64,000 bases of DNA from Achromobacter deleyi (GTDB lineage: Bacteria > Pseudomonadota > Gammaproteobacteria > Burkholderiales > Burkholderiaceae_B), in the NCBI RefSeq assembly GCF_016127315.1, contig NZ_CP065997.1, forward strand, positions 4,030,001 through 4,094,000, written 5' to 3'. Positions 37,545 through 45,976 of the stretch are shown one piece after another. The notes beneath the pieces are model-generated. The model was not told where the DNA came from. It searched no databases and saw only the letters and a program-made list of their open reading frames with translations. Numbering within the stretch: position 1 is the first letter of the stretch; each line of letters begins with the position of its first letter. Both the position numbers and the translations under genes were made by a program.

Positions 37545-38159
37545 ATGCTCAAGTTGAAATACGTGGTCAAACGGATGCTTTTCAGGCTGTCTCCTTTCTT
37601 GGCCGAGCGCTGCAGTGTCGATTTCAGGATCGACACCCCCAGCCGGGTCTTTCTCGAACAGCAGGTGTTTGGCTACCTGAATAACCAGGCAGTGGTGCAA
37701 TCCACGGAATCGGAGCTGTTGTTCCTCGGCCTGGATAAGCACAACTGGCACTACCCCAGGCTGTTGCGCGCCAACTTCCATTCGTTGGATATCTCGCCGC
37801 GCAGCGAGGTGTATGGCAGGTCCGGGCGGCATTGGCGAGGCGACGCGCTCGAGATGGCCGCGCACTATGGCGCGGACCGCTTCGACGTGGTGATTGCCAA
37901 TGGCTTGCTCGGCTTCGGTATCGACACCGCGTCGGACCTGCGTCGCCTGCTGGCGCAGTGCCACGCCGTGCTCAAGGCCGAGGGCCTGCTGGTGCTGGGT
38001 TACAACGATCTGCCCGAGCGCACCCCCTTCCCGGTGGAGGTGGGGAGCGGGTTTCGGGAGTTCGTTCCCGGCATCGAAGGCGTGGCCAGCTCGCGCCATC
38101 TGGTCGATGATGCGTTCCGGCACGTCTATTGCTTCTTCCGAAAGGTCGGAACCCCATGA
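37545..38159 (+). CDS. SAM-dependent methyltransferase-like protein of lower GC
   Basis: A 204-residue protein with a Methyltransf_11-like core: RSGRHWRGDALEMAAHYGADRFDVVIANG (post-I and II motifs) and LLAQCHAVLKAEGLLVLGYN. Motif I is weak, so binding of SAM is likely but not certain. ATG 37545 follows AAAGGGGA. The first half (37545-37800) is noticeably less GC-rich than its neighbours, suggesting transfer. Its stop overlaps a 21-codon mini-frame that may be the stump of a lost gene. Confidence 0.7.
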   Translation: MLKLKYVVKRMLFRLSPFLAERCSVDFRIDTPSRVFLEQQVFGYLNNQAVVQSTESELLFLGLDKHNWHYPRLLRANFHSLDISPRSEVYGRSGRHWRGDALEMAAHYGADRFDVVIANGLLGFGIDTASDLRRLLAQCHAVLKAEGLLVLGYNDLPERTPFPVEVGSGFREFVPGIEGVASSRHLVDDAFRHVYCFFRKVGTP

Positions 38160-38209
38160 AAAAGCAGGGCACGCCGTCGCCGCCGCAGGCGGGCCGGTCG
38201 AGCGGCGCC

Positions 38210-39403
38210 TCAGGCTGGTAGTGCTTGCGCGACCGGCATGGCCGCTTCATCCGCCCATTCCACGCGATTGCGTCCGGACATCTTGCCGCGATACAGCGCG
38301 GCATCCGCCTGCCGCATGATGTCGTCCAGCGACTGCGTGCCGGCAAAGCCGTGCGACACCCCGATGGTCGCGGTGCAGCGGATCGGCCCCTGCGCGCGGC
38401 CGCCAGGCACCTGGGCGTGGGCGATCGCCTCGCGCAGCCGCTCCGCCAGATGCATGGCGCCTTCGCGATTGCTGTCCAGCGCCACCACCACGAACTCTTC
38501 GCCGCCCAAGCGGCACACCAGGTCGCCCTGGCGCGCCGTGTGCTGCAGCACTTGCGCCACGCGGCTCAATACCTGGTCGCCGATCTGATGGCCGTGGGTG
38601 TCGTTGATCTGCTTGAAGCGATCGATGTCCACGATCAGCAGGTGCGAGGGCGCGGCATGGCGGACCCGGAAGTGCGCCTCCAGCCCGTCCATCAGGCCGC
38701 GCCGGTTCAGCAGGCCCGTGAGCGGATCGCGCGTCGCCATGGTGCGCAGCTCATCCGTCAGGCGCCGCAGGATCAGCCACACCACGGCGGGCGGCAGCAC
38801 CGTGCCCAGGAACGACATATACAGGTAGAAGGCCGTCTGGAACGGACTGCGCATGTCCAGGGCCGGCATGCCGCCATCCAGGATCAGGACGAACTTCACC
38901 GCGTTGAGCGCGCAGATGCCGCCCACCAGGAAGGAGAACACGATCATCTCCAGGCGCAGGTCGCGGGCGAAGGTGCGCGCGCCGTACAGCAGCGCCAGCG
39001 TCATCGCCAGGAACAGCAGCGCGCACGAAGCCGCCAGCAGCGCATGCCGCGCCGCCGTGCCCCACACGGCCTCCACCAGCACCTGGGCGGCGGTGTAGGC
39101 GGCGGCCAGGGCCAGCATGGGGTACAGCACGGGAATCGGCCGGTTGAAGAACCGCGCCGCGCCGAAGACATACGCGACCGGGGCGCACAGCGTCAGGGTG
39201 TGGTTGATGATGCTCATGCCCCATGATCCCGGCGGCGGGGCCAGCAATTGCAGGATGTAGGCGATGCCCAGCAGCAGGTGGCCGGCGGCGAACACGTCCG
39301 TGCCCATCTTCTTGTCGCGCAACCGCCGGCTGATCAGCAGGAACATGGCGCAAAAGCAAAGCAAGTGCACGCAGAGCATGCCGAGAATGACGGAAGCAAC
39401 CAT
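38210..39403 (-). CDS. Seven-helix membrane diguanylate cyclase
   Basis: A 397-residue inner-membrane protein. Seven hydrophobic helices fill residues 1-215, and a GGDEF domain occupies ~225-385. The active-site motif is GGEEF at 300-304, and RQGD at 291-294, exactly five residues before it, is an intact inhibitory I-site. It should make c-di-GMP with product feedback, under control of a membrane sensor that I do not recognise. ATG 39403 begins the first helix. It is convergent with the methyltransferase. Confidence 0.92.
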   Translation of the reverse strand: MVASVILGMLCVHLLCFCAMFLLISRRLRDKKMGTDVFAAGHLLLGIAYILQLLAPPPGSWGMSIINHTLTLCAPVAYVFGAARFFNRPIPVLYPMLALAAAYTAAQVLVEAVWGTAARHALLAASCALLFLAMTLALLYGARTFARDLRLEMIVFSFLVGGICALNAVKFVLILDGGMPALDMRSPFQTAFYLYMSFLGTVLPPAVVWLILRRLTDELRTMATRDPLTGLLNRRGLMDGLEAHFRVRHAAPSHLLIVDIDRFKQINDTHGHQIGDQVLSRVAQVLQHTARQGDLVCRLGGEEFVVVALDSNREGAMHLAERLREAIAHAQVPGGRAQGPIRCTATIGVSHGFAGTQSLDDIMRQADAALYRGKMSGRNRVEWADEAAMPVAQALPA

Positions 39404-39769
39404 GGCGTGGCGCGCTCGGGAGGGGGCGGCAGGAACCGCAATCGCAGGAGGATGGCGGCCGCATGCGCGTGTTGGCATCGCAAACCGCCGCGTTGAGCCG
39501 CGTTGGCGCCAGATGGGCCCTTTTAGGCTCGCGAAGTGTAAGTGGAGGTTTCACGCAGCGTCAAGGTTGAAGGCGCGATGCGGCCTCGGGCAGGCGCCGT
39601 CCTGCACGGCCCTGTGCTGCATGGAAAACCAGTATGGCAATCGCTCCAAACGCGTCTACCATCGTTCACACGTCAAGGAATCGAAGATCCAATCCACGCA
39701 CGCGAAATTGGACGCGCCCTCCGGCTGAAGTTCTGTTTTATCAACACGTTACGTTGGAGATGAAAGAGA
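39404..39769. other. 366-bp gap between diguanylate cyclase and formamidase
   Basis: No convincing gene is seen: frames here lack codon bias, ribosome sites and recognisable motifs. The half nearest the formamidase (39600-39769) is visibly less GC-rich than the flanks, as expected for promoter DNA. I could not find a consensus sigma-70 or sigma-54 promoter. An AAAGAGA-type ribosome site precedes the formamidase ATG. Confidence 0.6.
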
Positions 39770-40999
39770 ATGACCGACACCCTCATCCAGGTCGACCTGA
39801 CCCAGTCCCCGTACGAGAACAAGCAGATCCACAACCGCTGGCACCCGGACATCCCGATGGCCGTCTGGGTCAAGCCCGGCGACGATTTCATCCTGGAGAC
39901 CTACGACTGGACCGGCGGCGCCATCAAGAACGATGACAGCGCCGACGACGTGCGCGACGTCGACCTGTCGACCGTGCACTTCCTGTCCGGCCCGGTCGGC
40001 GTCGAAGGCGCCGAGCCCGGCGACCTGCTGGTGGTGGACCTGCTGGATATCGGCGCCAAGCCCGACAGCCTGTGGGGCTTCAACGGCTTCTTCAGCCGCA
40101 ACAACGGCGGCGGCTTTCTCACCGACCATTTCCCCCATGCGCAGAAATCCATCTGGGATTTCCACGGCATGTTCACCTCGTCGCGGCACATCCCGGGCGT
40201 CAATTTCGCCGGCCTGATCCATCCCGGCCTGATCGGCTGCCTGCCCGACAAGAAGCTGCTGGACACCTGGAACCAGCGCGAGCAGGCGCTGATCGACACC
40301 AATCCGAACCGCGTGCCGCCGCTGGCCAATCCGCCGGCGCCCAAGACGGCGCACATGGGCGCGCTGCAGGGCGCCGACCGCGACCGCGCGGCGGGCGAGG
40401 GCGCGCGCACCGTGCCGCCGCGCGAGCATGGCGGCAACTGCGACATCAAGGACCTGTCGCGCGGGGCGCGGGTGTTCTTCCCGGTCTACGTCAAGGGCGG
40501 CGGCCTGTCGGTGGGCGACCTGCACTTTTCGCAGGGCGATGGCGAGATCACATTCTGCGGCGCCATCGAGATGGCCGGCTGGGTGCACATGCGCGTCACG
40601 CTGATCAAGGGCGGCATGGACAAGTACGCCATCCGCAATCCGATCTTCAAGCCCAGCCCGATCACGCCGGCCTACAAGGACTTCCTGATCTTCGAAGGCA
40701 TCTCGGTGGACGAGGGCGGCAAGCAGCACTACCTGGACGTGAACGTGGCCTATCGCCAGGCCTGCCTGAACGCCATCGAGTACCTGAAGAAATTCGGCTA
40801 TTCGGGGGCGCAGGCCTATTCGCTCCTGGGCTGCGCGCCGGTGCAGGGGCACATCAGCGGAGTGGTGGACATTCCGAACTCCTGCGCCACGCTGTGGCTG
40901 CCGACCGAGATCTTCGATTTCGGCATCCAGCCGTCGGCGTCGGGGCCGGTCAAGCACATCAAGGGCGGCGTCGACATGCCCTTGTCGCGCGACCGCTGA
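39770..40999 (+). CDS. fmdA: Formamidase
   Basis: A 409-residue enzyme of the FmdA/AmdA acetamidase-formamidase family, recognised along its whole length: HNRWHPDIPMAVWVKPGD, FSRNNGGGFLTDHFPHAQKSIWDF, PPREHGGNCDIKDL, GAIEMAGWVHMRVTL. It hydrolyses formamide to formate and ammonia in the cytoplasm, giving nitrogen. Length is as expected for the family (~410). It is followed 22 nt later by fmdB, the standard pairing. Confidence 0.96.
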   Translation: MTDTLIQVDLTQSPYENKQIHNRWHPDIPMAVWVKPGDDFILETYDWTGGAIKNDDSADDVRDVDLSTVHFLSGPVGVEGAEPGDLLVVDLLDIGAKPDSLWGFNGFFSRNNGGGFLTDHFPHAQKSIWDFHGMFTSSRHIPGVNFAGLIHPGLIGCLPDKKLLDTWNQREQALIDTNPNRVPPLANPPAPKTAHMGALQGADRDRAAGEGARTVPPREHGGNCDIKDLSRGARVFFPVYVKGGGLSVGDLHFSQGDGEITFCGAIEMAGWVHMRVTLIKGGMDKYAIRNPIFKPSPITPAYKDFLIFEGISVDEGGKQHYLDVNVAYRQACLNAIEYLKKFGYSGAQAYSLLGCAPVQGHISGVVDIPNSCATLWLPTEIFDFGIQPSASGPVKHIKGGVDMPLSRDR

Positions 41000-41021
41000 G
41001 GCCGGGACCAGGGAGACCGAC

Positions 41022-41354
41022 ATGCCCATGTATGACTACGCTTGCGCCGACTGCGGCGAGTTCGCGGCGCTGCGGCCGCTGGCGCAATGGCGCGATCCGG
41101 CCGACTGCCCGCAATGTGGGGCCGCCTCGCACCGCATCGTCGGCGGCGCGCCCGCGATCTCGGCGCTGTCGTCGGCCGTCAATCGCGCCCATGCCGCCAA
41201 CGAACGCAGCGCCAACGAACCGCGCAGCTCGCGTTCCGGGCACGGCATGAACTGCGGTTGTTGTTCGGGCGGACGCACGTCCGGCAAGACCCGTACCACG
41301 GCCGACGGCGCCAAGTCCTTCGCCGGTTCGCGGCCCTGGATGATCAGCCACTGA
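41022..41354 (+). CDS. fmdB: FmdB-family zinc-ribbon protein
   Basis: A 110-residue protein. An N-terminal CxxC zinc ribbon, MPMYDYACADCGEF with CPQCG about 20 residues on, defines the FmdB family. A basic Ser/Arg-rich tail with CGCC follows. It is described as a putative regulator of formamidase. ATG 41022 has AGGGAGA upstream. It is co-transcribed with fmdA and ends before a hairpin and terminator. Confidence 0.94.
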   Translation: MPMYDYACADCGEFAALRPLAQWRDPADCPQCGAASHRIVGGAPAISALSSAVNRAHAANERSANEPRSSRSGHGMNCGCCSGGRTSGKTRTTADGAKSFAGSRPWMISH

Positions 41355-41369
41355 CGCTGGCGGCGAGTC

Positions 41370-41408
41370 CCGTCGATGGCGACCCGCATGCCGGGGCGCC
41401 ATCGACGG
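41370..41408 (+). other. 12-bp perfect stem-loop just after fmdB
   Basis: CCGTCGATGGCG (41370-41381) and CGCCATCGACGG (41397-41408) pair perfectly across a 15-nt loop, 15 nt after the fmdB stop. There is no T run, so it may protect the 3' end of the mRNA rather than terminate. Confidence 0.7.
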
Positions 41409-41472
41409 TTCGCCATGCGGTGGCGCGGCGCGTGATCCCGCCGCGTGCAAGGCGCGCGCGGCGTGCCATCGA

Positions 41473-41497
41473 GCGAGGCAGCCGCCTCGCTTTTTTT
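41473..41497 (+). terminator. Rho-independent terminator of fmdAB
   Basis: GCGAGGC (41473-41479), 4-nt loop, GCCTCGC (41484-41490), then seven T residues (41491-41497). The T run overlaps the stop codon of the convergent SBP_bac_3 gene. Confidence 0.9.
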
Positions 41498-42242
41498 ATT
41501 GCGGCGCGGTTTCCAGCGGCGCCACGGCGGCGCCCTGGATCTTGTGGCGCGCCAGCGCCTCGGCGACGAAACCGCTCTTCTTCATGGCTTCGACGAAGGC
41601 GGCCAGGTAGGCGCCGGCCTTGGCGCCGCGGCTCTTGGGCACGCCCATGGCCTGGCGGATCAGCATGAAATGGCCGTCCAGCAGGCGCAGGCCGCCCAGG
41701 CGCTGCGCGTCGGCCTGCAGCTGCTGCTTGACGCCGGCGGCCACCTCCATGTTTTCCTGCACGAAGGTGTCGACCACCGCGGGCGAGGTGGGCGCGCGGA
41801 ACAGCTCGGCGTGCTTGATCTCGCGCGTCAGGTACAGGTCGTAGGCGCTGCCCTTGCCGACCACCACGCGCTGGCCGGCGCGGTCCACTTCTTCCATGCG
41901 GGTGATGGGCGAATCATCGCGCACCAGGTAGGCGCCCTCGATCACCACGTACGGCGCGGTGAAGGCGATCTGCTCGCCGCGCAGCGGGTCGATCGCGAAA
42001 AAGCCCACGTCGGCCTGCTCGGCGGCGACTGCGTTGACGGATTCGCCGGCGGACTTGAACACCACCAGCTCCAGCTTCACGTCGAGCCGGCGCGCCAGCT
42101 CGGTGGCCAGGTCGACCGACACGCCGCCGGGCGCGCCGGTGTCGGGATGGCTGTTGGCCAGGATCGGATTGCCCAGGTTGATGGAGGCGCGCAGCGTGCC
42201 CGTCGGGGCAAACGCGTCGAGCAGTTCGTGATCGGTCTTCAT
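41496..42242 (-). CDS. SBP_bac_3 domain protein without signal peptide
   Basis: A 248-residue protein with the amino-acid-type binding-protein fold: LRASINLGNPILANSH, GVSVDLATELARRLDVKLELVVFKSAGESVNAV, DVGFFAIDPLRGEQIAFTAPYV. Usual members are exported, but this starts MKTDHELLDAFAPTG with no hydrophobic leader. The ATG at 42242 has a strong GAGGAAGGAAG site 4-5 nt upstream, so a longer exported form is unlikely. No ABC partner genes are adjacent. It may be a cytoplasmic binder or enzyme (cyclohexadienyl dehydratases share this fold). Confidence 0.82.
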   Translation of the reverse strand: MKTDHELLDAFAPTGTLRASINLGNPILANSHPDTGAPGGVSVDLATELARRLDVKLELVVFKSAGESVNAVAAEQADVGFFAIDPLRGEQIAFTAPYVVIEGAYLVRDDSPITRMEEVDRAGQRVVVGKGSAYDLYLTREIKHAELFRAPTSPAVVDTFVQENMEVAAGVKQQLQADAQRLGGLRLLDGHFMLIRQAMGVPKSRGAKAGAYLAAFVEAMKKSGFVAEALARHKIQGAAVAPLETAPQ

Positions 42243-42380
42243 GGATCTTCCTTCCTCGGGGGCGCCGCCGGGGTCGGGGGGCGCGGCATGTGCAGCCCAG
42301 AGAATAGCCGGAAGCGGAGTGCTTGCGGGGGCACGGCGGCGTCGGCCCCCCGCGACCGGCGCGCGGCCGATTACGCCGCG

Positions 42381-42806
42381 TTACTGCGCGCGCCGCAGCA
42401 CGTAGTGCGGCGCCAGCGGGCCGGTCGGGCGGGTGCCGTCGCGGTACAGCATGATCACCTGATTCTCGGCGATGAAATAGCGCTGGCTGTCGCCCGAGGC
42501 ATCCAGCCGGATGGTGCTGCCATCGGATTCCCAGCTGAACGTGCCGGCCACGGTCTCGGGTTGCGGCTCGCGGTCCAGGTACTGGGTGGCGCGCTCGTAG
42601 CGGCCGTCCTTCATCAGCGTCAGGCGGGTGCGGATGCCGGGGCAATCGGCGCAGGGCAGGGTGCCTTCGTAGCTGCCGGGCCAGTCGAGCGCGTTGCGGG
42701 CCGTGTGGTTGTCCACGGGCACCGAGCGCGCGCTGATGGGTTTGGAGGGGGTGCAGCCGGCAAGCAGGGCGACTGTCAGGGTGCAGGTCAAGGTGGTTTT
42801 CATCAT
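42381..42806 (-). CDS. NlpE-like lipoprotein
   Basis: A 141-residue lipoprotein: signal with LLAGC and C18, then an NlpE N-terminal domain showing GSYEGTLPCADCPGIRTRLTL (CxxC) and YLDREPQPETVAGTFSWESDG. E. coli NlpE senses surface contact and lipoprotein traffic through Cpx; this short form has only the N-terminal domain. ATG 42806 is preferred (AGGAG 7 nt upstream) over the adjacent ATG 42803. It is a single gene. Confidence 0.87.
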   Translation of the reverse strand: MMKTTLTCTLTVALLAGCTPSKPISARSVPVDNHTARNALDWPGSYEGTLPCADCPGIRTRLTLMKDGRYERATQYLDREPQPETVAGTFSWESDGSTIRLDASGDSQRYFIAENQVIMLYRDGTRPTGPLAPHYVLRRAQ

Positions 42807-43055
42807 GGCGAGCTCCTGTGTAGCGGTGCGTCCACGATACGGACGCCACGCCATCCTTGCTGAAACGGGATGTAAAGGCAAGGCGCCGCGTGGGGCCGCG
42901 ATGGCATGCGCGGGGGATCGCCAGGCCGCCTCCTGGCCGCGCTTGTCCGCCGCTGCCCGCGATCCTGGCCGTATCGGCGCGGCGCATCGGGGCGGCCCGC
43001 GCTACGCTGGCCGGCAGGCCCGCGGCATGGCGCGGCGGGCGCGAAGGAGTCCATC

Positions 43056-43547
43056 ATGAAGGGAAGCTGCCTGTGCGGCGCCGTGGCCTACGAGGCGGAC
43101 CGCCTGGCCGGGCCGATCGTCCATTGCCATTGCACGACCTGCCGCAAGGCGCACGCGGCGGCGTTCGCGTCGACCGCGCGGGTCGCGCGCGAGGATTTCC
43201 GCTGGACCCGGGGCGCCGCCGCGCTGGGCGCGTACGAATCGTCGCCCGGCAAGATCCGCCACTTCTGCACCGCCTGCGGCGCCCACCTGATGGCGCACTG
43301 GGTGGCGCAGCCGCAGGTCATCCTGCGAGTGGCCACGCTCGACGACGATCCCGGCGCGCGGCCGGTGGCGCATATCCATACCGCATACGACGTGCCCTGG
43401 CTCGACCACGGGCCGCACGTCGCCGCCTATCCTGGCACCGTGCCGCGCGATAGCGTCGCCCGCCGTCCGGTTCACGCCGCGCGGCGCTTGCGCTACGCTA
43501 ACGCTCTTTGCGCGCCGCCGCGGCGCGCCCCGAGGATCCCGCAATGA
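43056..43547 (+). CDS. GFA-family (glutathione-dependent formaldehyde-activating) zinc protein
   Basis: A 163-residue GFA/CENP-V protein: CLCGAVAYEA, CHCTTCRKAHAAAF and CTACGAHL supply the zinc cysteines. Family members bind zinc and, in Gfa, help glutathione react with formaldehyde; most homologues have unknown activity. ATG 43056 follows AAGGAG. The basic tail after residue ~130 is not conserved-looking. Its stop overlaps the OsmC start by 4 nt. Confidence 0.88.
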   Translation: MKGSCLCGAVAYEADRLAGPIVHCHCTTCRKAHAAAFASTARVAREDFRWTRGAAALGAYESSPGKIRHFCTACGAHLMAHWVAQPQVILRVATLDDDPGARPVAHIHTAYDVPWLDHGPHVAAYPGTVPRDSVARRPVHAARRLRYANALCAPPRRAPRIPQ

Positions 43548-44017
43548 AAGGCGAACACCATTACGACGTCGCCGTGACCTGGACCGGCAACACCGGCAAG
43601 GGCACCGCCAGCTACACCGCCTATGCCCGCGACCACCTGGTGCAGGCGCCCGGCAAGCCCGACATCGCCGGCTCGGCGGACCCCGCGTTCCGCGGCGACG
43701 CGGCGCGCTGGAATCCCGAAGACCTATTGGTGGCGTCGCTGTCGGCCTGCCACAAACTCTGGTACCTGCACCTGTGCGCGGTCGAGGGCATCGTCGTCAC
43801 CGCGTATCGCGACGACGCGCACGGCGTGATGCGCGAAGACCCCGAACGTGGCGGCGCCTTCGCCTCGGTCACGCTGCGGCCTGAAGTCACCATCGCCGCG
43901 GGCGGCGACGCCGGCCTGGCCGAGGCGCTGCATGCCCGCGCCCATCATTTCTGCTACATCGCCAATTCGGTGAATTTCCCGGTGAACTGCGAGCCGCGCG
44001 TCGTCGTGGCCGGCTGA
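43544..44017 (+). CDS. OsmC/Ohr-family peroxidase-like protein
   Basis: A 157-residue OsmC-fold protein. Redox cysteines are C69 (SACHKLWYLHLC) and C149 (NFPVNCEP). The family reduces organic hydroperoxides using a dithiol. It starts at ATG 43544 in the GFA stop (ATGA), and its own stop forms TGATG with a possible GST start, so a coupled GFA-OsmC-GST transcript is likely. Confidence 0.9.
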   Translation: MKGEHHYDVAVTWTGNTGKGTASYTAYARDHLVQAPGKPDIAGSADPAFRGDAARWNPEDLLVASLSACHKLWYLHLCAVEGIVVTAYRDDAHGVMREDPERGGAFASVTLRPEVTIAAGGDAGLAEALHARAHHFCYIANSVNFPVNCEPRVVVAG

Positions 44018-44043
44018 TGCCGTCGTTGAAAAGAAACCACGCA

Positions 44044-44691
44044 ATGCTGACGATCTGGGGCCGGCGCAGTTCATTCAATGTGCAGAAGGTCTTGTGGCTG
44101 GCCGGCGAACTGGGCCTGTCCTATGAACATGTGCTGGCCGGCGGCCAGCACGGCCTGCTCGATACGCCCGAGTTCCTGCGGATGAACCCGCACGGACGGG
44201 TGCCGCTGCTGCGCGAAGGCGACACGGTGGTGTGGGAGTCGCACGCGATCCTGCGCTATCTGGCCGCGCGCCATGGCGCCGAGGCTTTCTGGCCGGCCGA
44301 TCCTGCGCGGCGCGCGCGCGCCGATGGCTGGATGGACTGGGCCCAGACGGCGCTGCAGCCGGCCTTCCTGGTGGGCGTGTTCTGGGGCTACTACCGCACC
44401 CCCGAGCCACAGCGCGACCTGGCCGCCATCGACCGCGCCCTGGCCAATACCCATGCCTGCCTGCGCCAGCTGGATGCCGTGCTGGCCACGCAACCCTATC
44501 TGGGCGGCGACGCGCTGACGCTGGCCGACATTCCCGCGGCCACCGCGCTGTACCGCTATTACGAGCTGGACATCGCCCACGCGCCGCTGCCGAACGTGCG
44601 CGCCTGGTACGAGCGGCTGCGACAGCGCCCCGCCTATCGCGAACACGTCATGGTGCCGTTCGGCGAATTGAAGGGACGCCTGGATTTCTGA
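44044..44691 (+). CDS. Glutathione S-transferase
   Basis: A 215-residue GST: the N-terminal thioredoxin fold begins LTIWGRRSSFNVQKVLWLAGELG, the cis-Pro/GSH site is GRVPLLREGDTVVWESHAILRYL, and the C-terminal helical domain has LTLADIPAATALYRY. ATG 44044 matches family N-termini. ATG 44017, coupled to the OsmC stop, would add nine residues and is an alternative. It conjugates glutathione to electrophiles; the specific substrate is unknown. Confidence 0.92.
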   Translation: MLTIWGRRSSFNVQKVLWLAGELGLSYEHVLAGGQHGLLDTPEFLRMNPHGRVPLLREGDTVVWESHAILRYLAARHGAEAFWPADPARRARADGWMDWAQTALQPAFLVGVFWGYYRTPEPQRDLAAIDRALANTHACLRQLDAVLATQPYLGGDALTLADIPAATALYRYYELDIAHAPLPNVRAWYERLRQRPAYREHVMVPFGELKGRLDF

Positions 44692-44767
44692 CCGGCGCGA
44701 GCCTGTTAAGCTGTGGACGGCCGGGGCAAGCATGCGCCGGCGCTTCCTTTTCGACGCCTTTCGCATC

Positions 44768-45343
44768 ATGTCCCTCCCTCTTGCCGAATGGCCCCAGCAG
44801 GCCCCCGACCTGGGCATCGCCGGCCTGCGCCTGCGCCCCCTGCGCGAGGCCGACGCCGCCGCCTGGTACGCCTATCTCAGTGACGACAACGTGACCCGCC
44901 ACACCAGCTGGCAGCTGGACGGCGCGGACGCGCTGGCCGCACTGATCCGGGGTTATGCGGATCCGGTCGCCACACACGCGATTCGCCTGGCGATCGTCGA
45001 GGCCGACGACCGCCTGATCGGCACCATCGGGCTGAACGAGATCACCCCGGGCGCGCGCCGCGCCGAGATCGCCTACGACCTGGCGCCGTCGCATTGGCGC
45101 CGCGGCATTGCCTCGCAGGCCTGCGAGGCCGTCACCGGCTGGGCCTTGCAGACGCTGGGCCTGGCCCGCGTGCAAGCCACGGTGCTCGACACCAACACCG
45201 CGTCGGCCGGCGTGCTGGAGCGCTGCCGTTTCCAGCGCGAGGGGCTGTTGCACCATTACCGCCAGGTGCGCGGCGAACCGCGCCATTTCTGGATCTACGC
45301 CCGCATCTGGCCGCCGGCCGTGCAAGGCGCCGAATGCGGCTAG
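44768..45343 (+). CDS. GNAT acetyltransferase, RimJ/RimL type
   Basis: A 191-residue acetyltransferase: LRLRPLREADAAAWYAYLSD, AEIAYDLAPSHWRRGIASQA (motif A) and VLDTNTASAGVLERCRFQREGLLHHY (motif B). The substrate is unknown. ATG 44768 is preferred; an in-frame ATG at 44732 would add 12 residues. It lies in a run of small detoxification-type genes on the plus strand. Confidence 0.88.
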   Translation: MSLPLAEWPQQAPDLGIAGLRLRPLREADAAAWYAYLSDDNVTRHTSWQLDGADALAALIRGYADPVATHAIRLAIVEADDRLIGTIGLNEITPGARRAEIAYDLAPSHWRRGIASQACEAVTGWALQTLGLARVQATVLDTNTASAGVLERCRFQREGLLHHYRQVRGEPRHFWIYARIWPPAVQGAECG

Positions 45344-45419
45344 TCCGCGCGCCGGGCCATCGCCCGCCATTGCTTCGCTTCTTTCTTTCGCCACCTTCCG
45401 CCGCCATTCCGAGGAAACC

Positions 45420-45971
45420 ATGACGTCCGCCCTGATCGTGATCGACGTGCAACGCGCCTTGTTCGAGACCACGCCCGAACCCGCCGATGCCGGCGCCGTG
45501 CTGGCGCGCATCAACGACCTGGCCGCGCGCGCCCGCGCCGCGTCCGTGCCGGTGATCTACGTGCAGCACGAAGCGCCCGGCAGCAAGCTGGCGCATGGCG
45601 AGCCGGGCTGGCAACTGGATACGCGGTTGCAGCCGGCGGACGGCGACGCGCGGGTCTACAAGACCACGCCGGATTCCTTCCTGCGCACCGGCCTGGCGGA
45701 CGCGCTGGCGCAAGCCGGGGCCACCCACCTGGTGGTGTGCGGTTACGCCAGCGAGTTCTGCGTCGACACCACCGTGCGCCGCGCCGCGGCGCTGGGCTAT
45801 CCGGTGACGCTGGCGGCCGACGCCCACACCACCCAGGACAAGCCGCACGCTGCCGGCGCGCAGATCCGCGCGCATCATAACGCCACGCTCTCGTCCATCT
45901 CCAGCTTCGGCGTGAAGATCGCCGCCGTGCCCGCCGCCGACATCGCCTTCGGCGCCGCGCCGGCAAGGTAG
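45420..45971 (+). CDS. Isochorismatase-family cysteine hydrolase
   Basis: A 183-residue cysteine hydrolase with catalytic triad D9 (IVIDVQ), K81 (RVYKTTPDSF) and C114 (CGYASEFCVDTT). The family includes nicotinamidases, N-carbamoylsarcosine amidase-like enzymes and streptothricin hydrolases; the substrate is not evident. ATG 45420 follows GAGGAAA. It ends 5 nt before the next small gene. Confidence 0.91.
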   Translation: MTSALIVIDVQRALFETTPEPADAGAVLARINDLAARARAASVPVIYVQHEAPGSKLAHGEPGWQLDTRLQPADGDARVYKTTPDSFLRTGLADALAQAGATHLVVCGYASEFCVDTTVRRAAALGYPVTLAADAHTTQDKPHAAGAQIRAHHNATLSSISSFGVKIAAVPAADIAFGAAPAR

Positions 45972-45976
45972 GGCGC

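Noticed and set aside
39590..39630. Sigma-54 promoter for formamidase
   Set aside because: Sequences near CTGCACGG and GTGCTGC lack the invariant GG/GC pair at the required spacing.
39542..39763. Small plus-strand coding frame upstream of formamidase
   Set aside because: No ribosome site, codon bias or recognisable motif; the region is better read as promoter DNA.
44017..44043. Longer GST start coupled to the OsmC stop
   Set aside because: Family N-termini begin at the ATG at 44044; kept only as an alternative.
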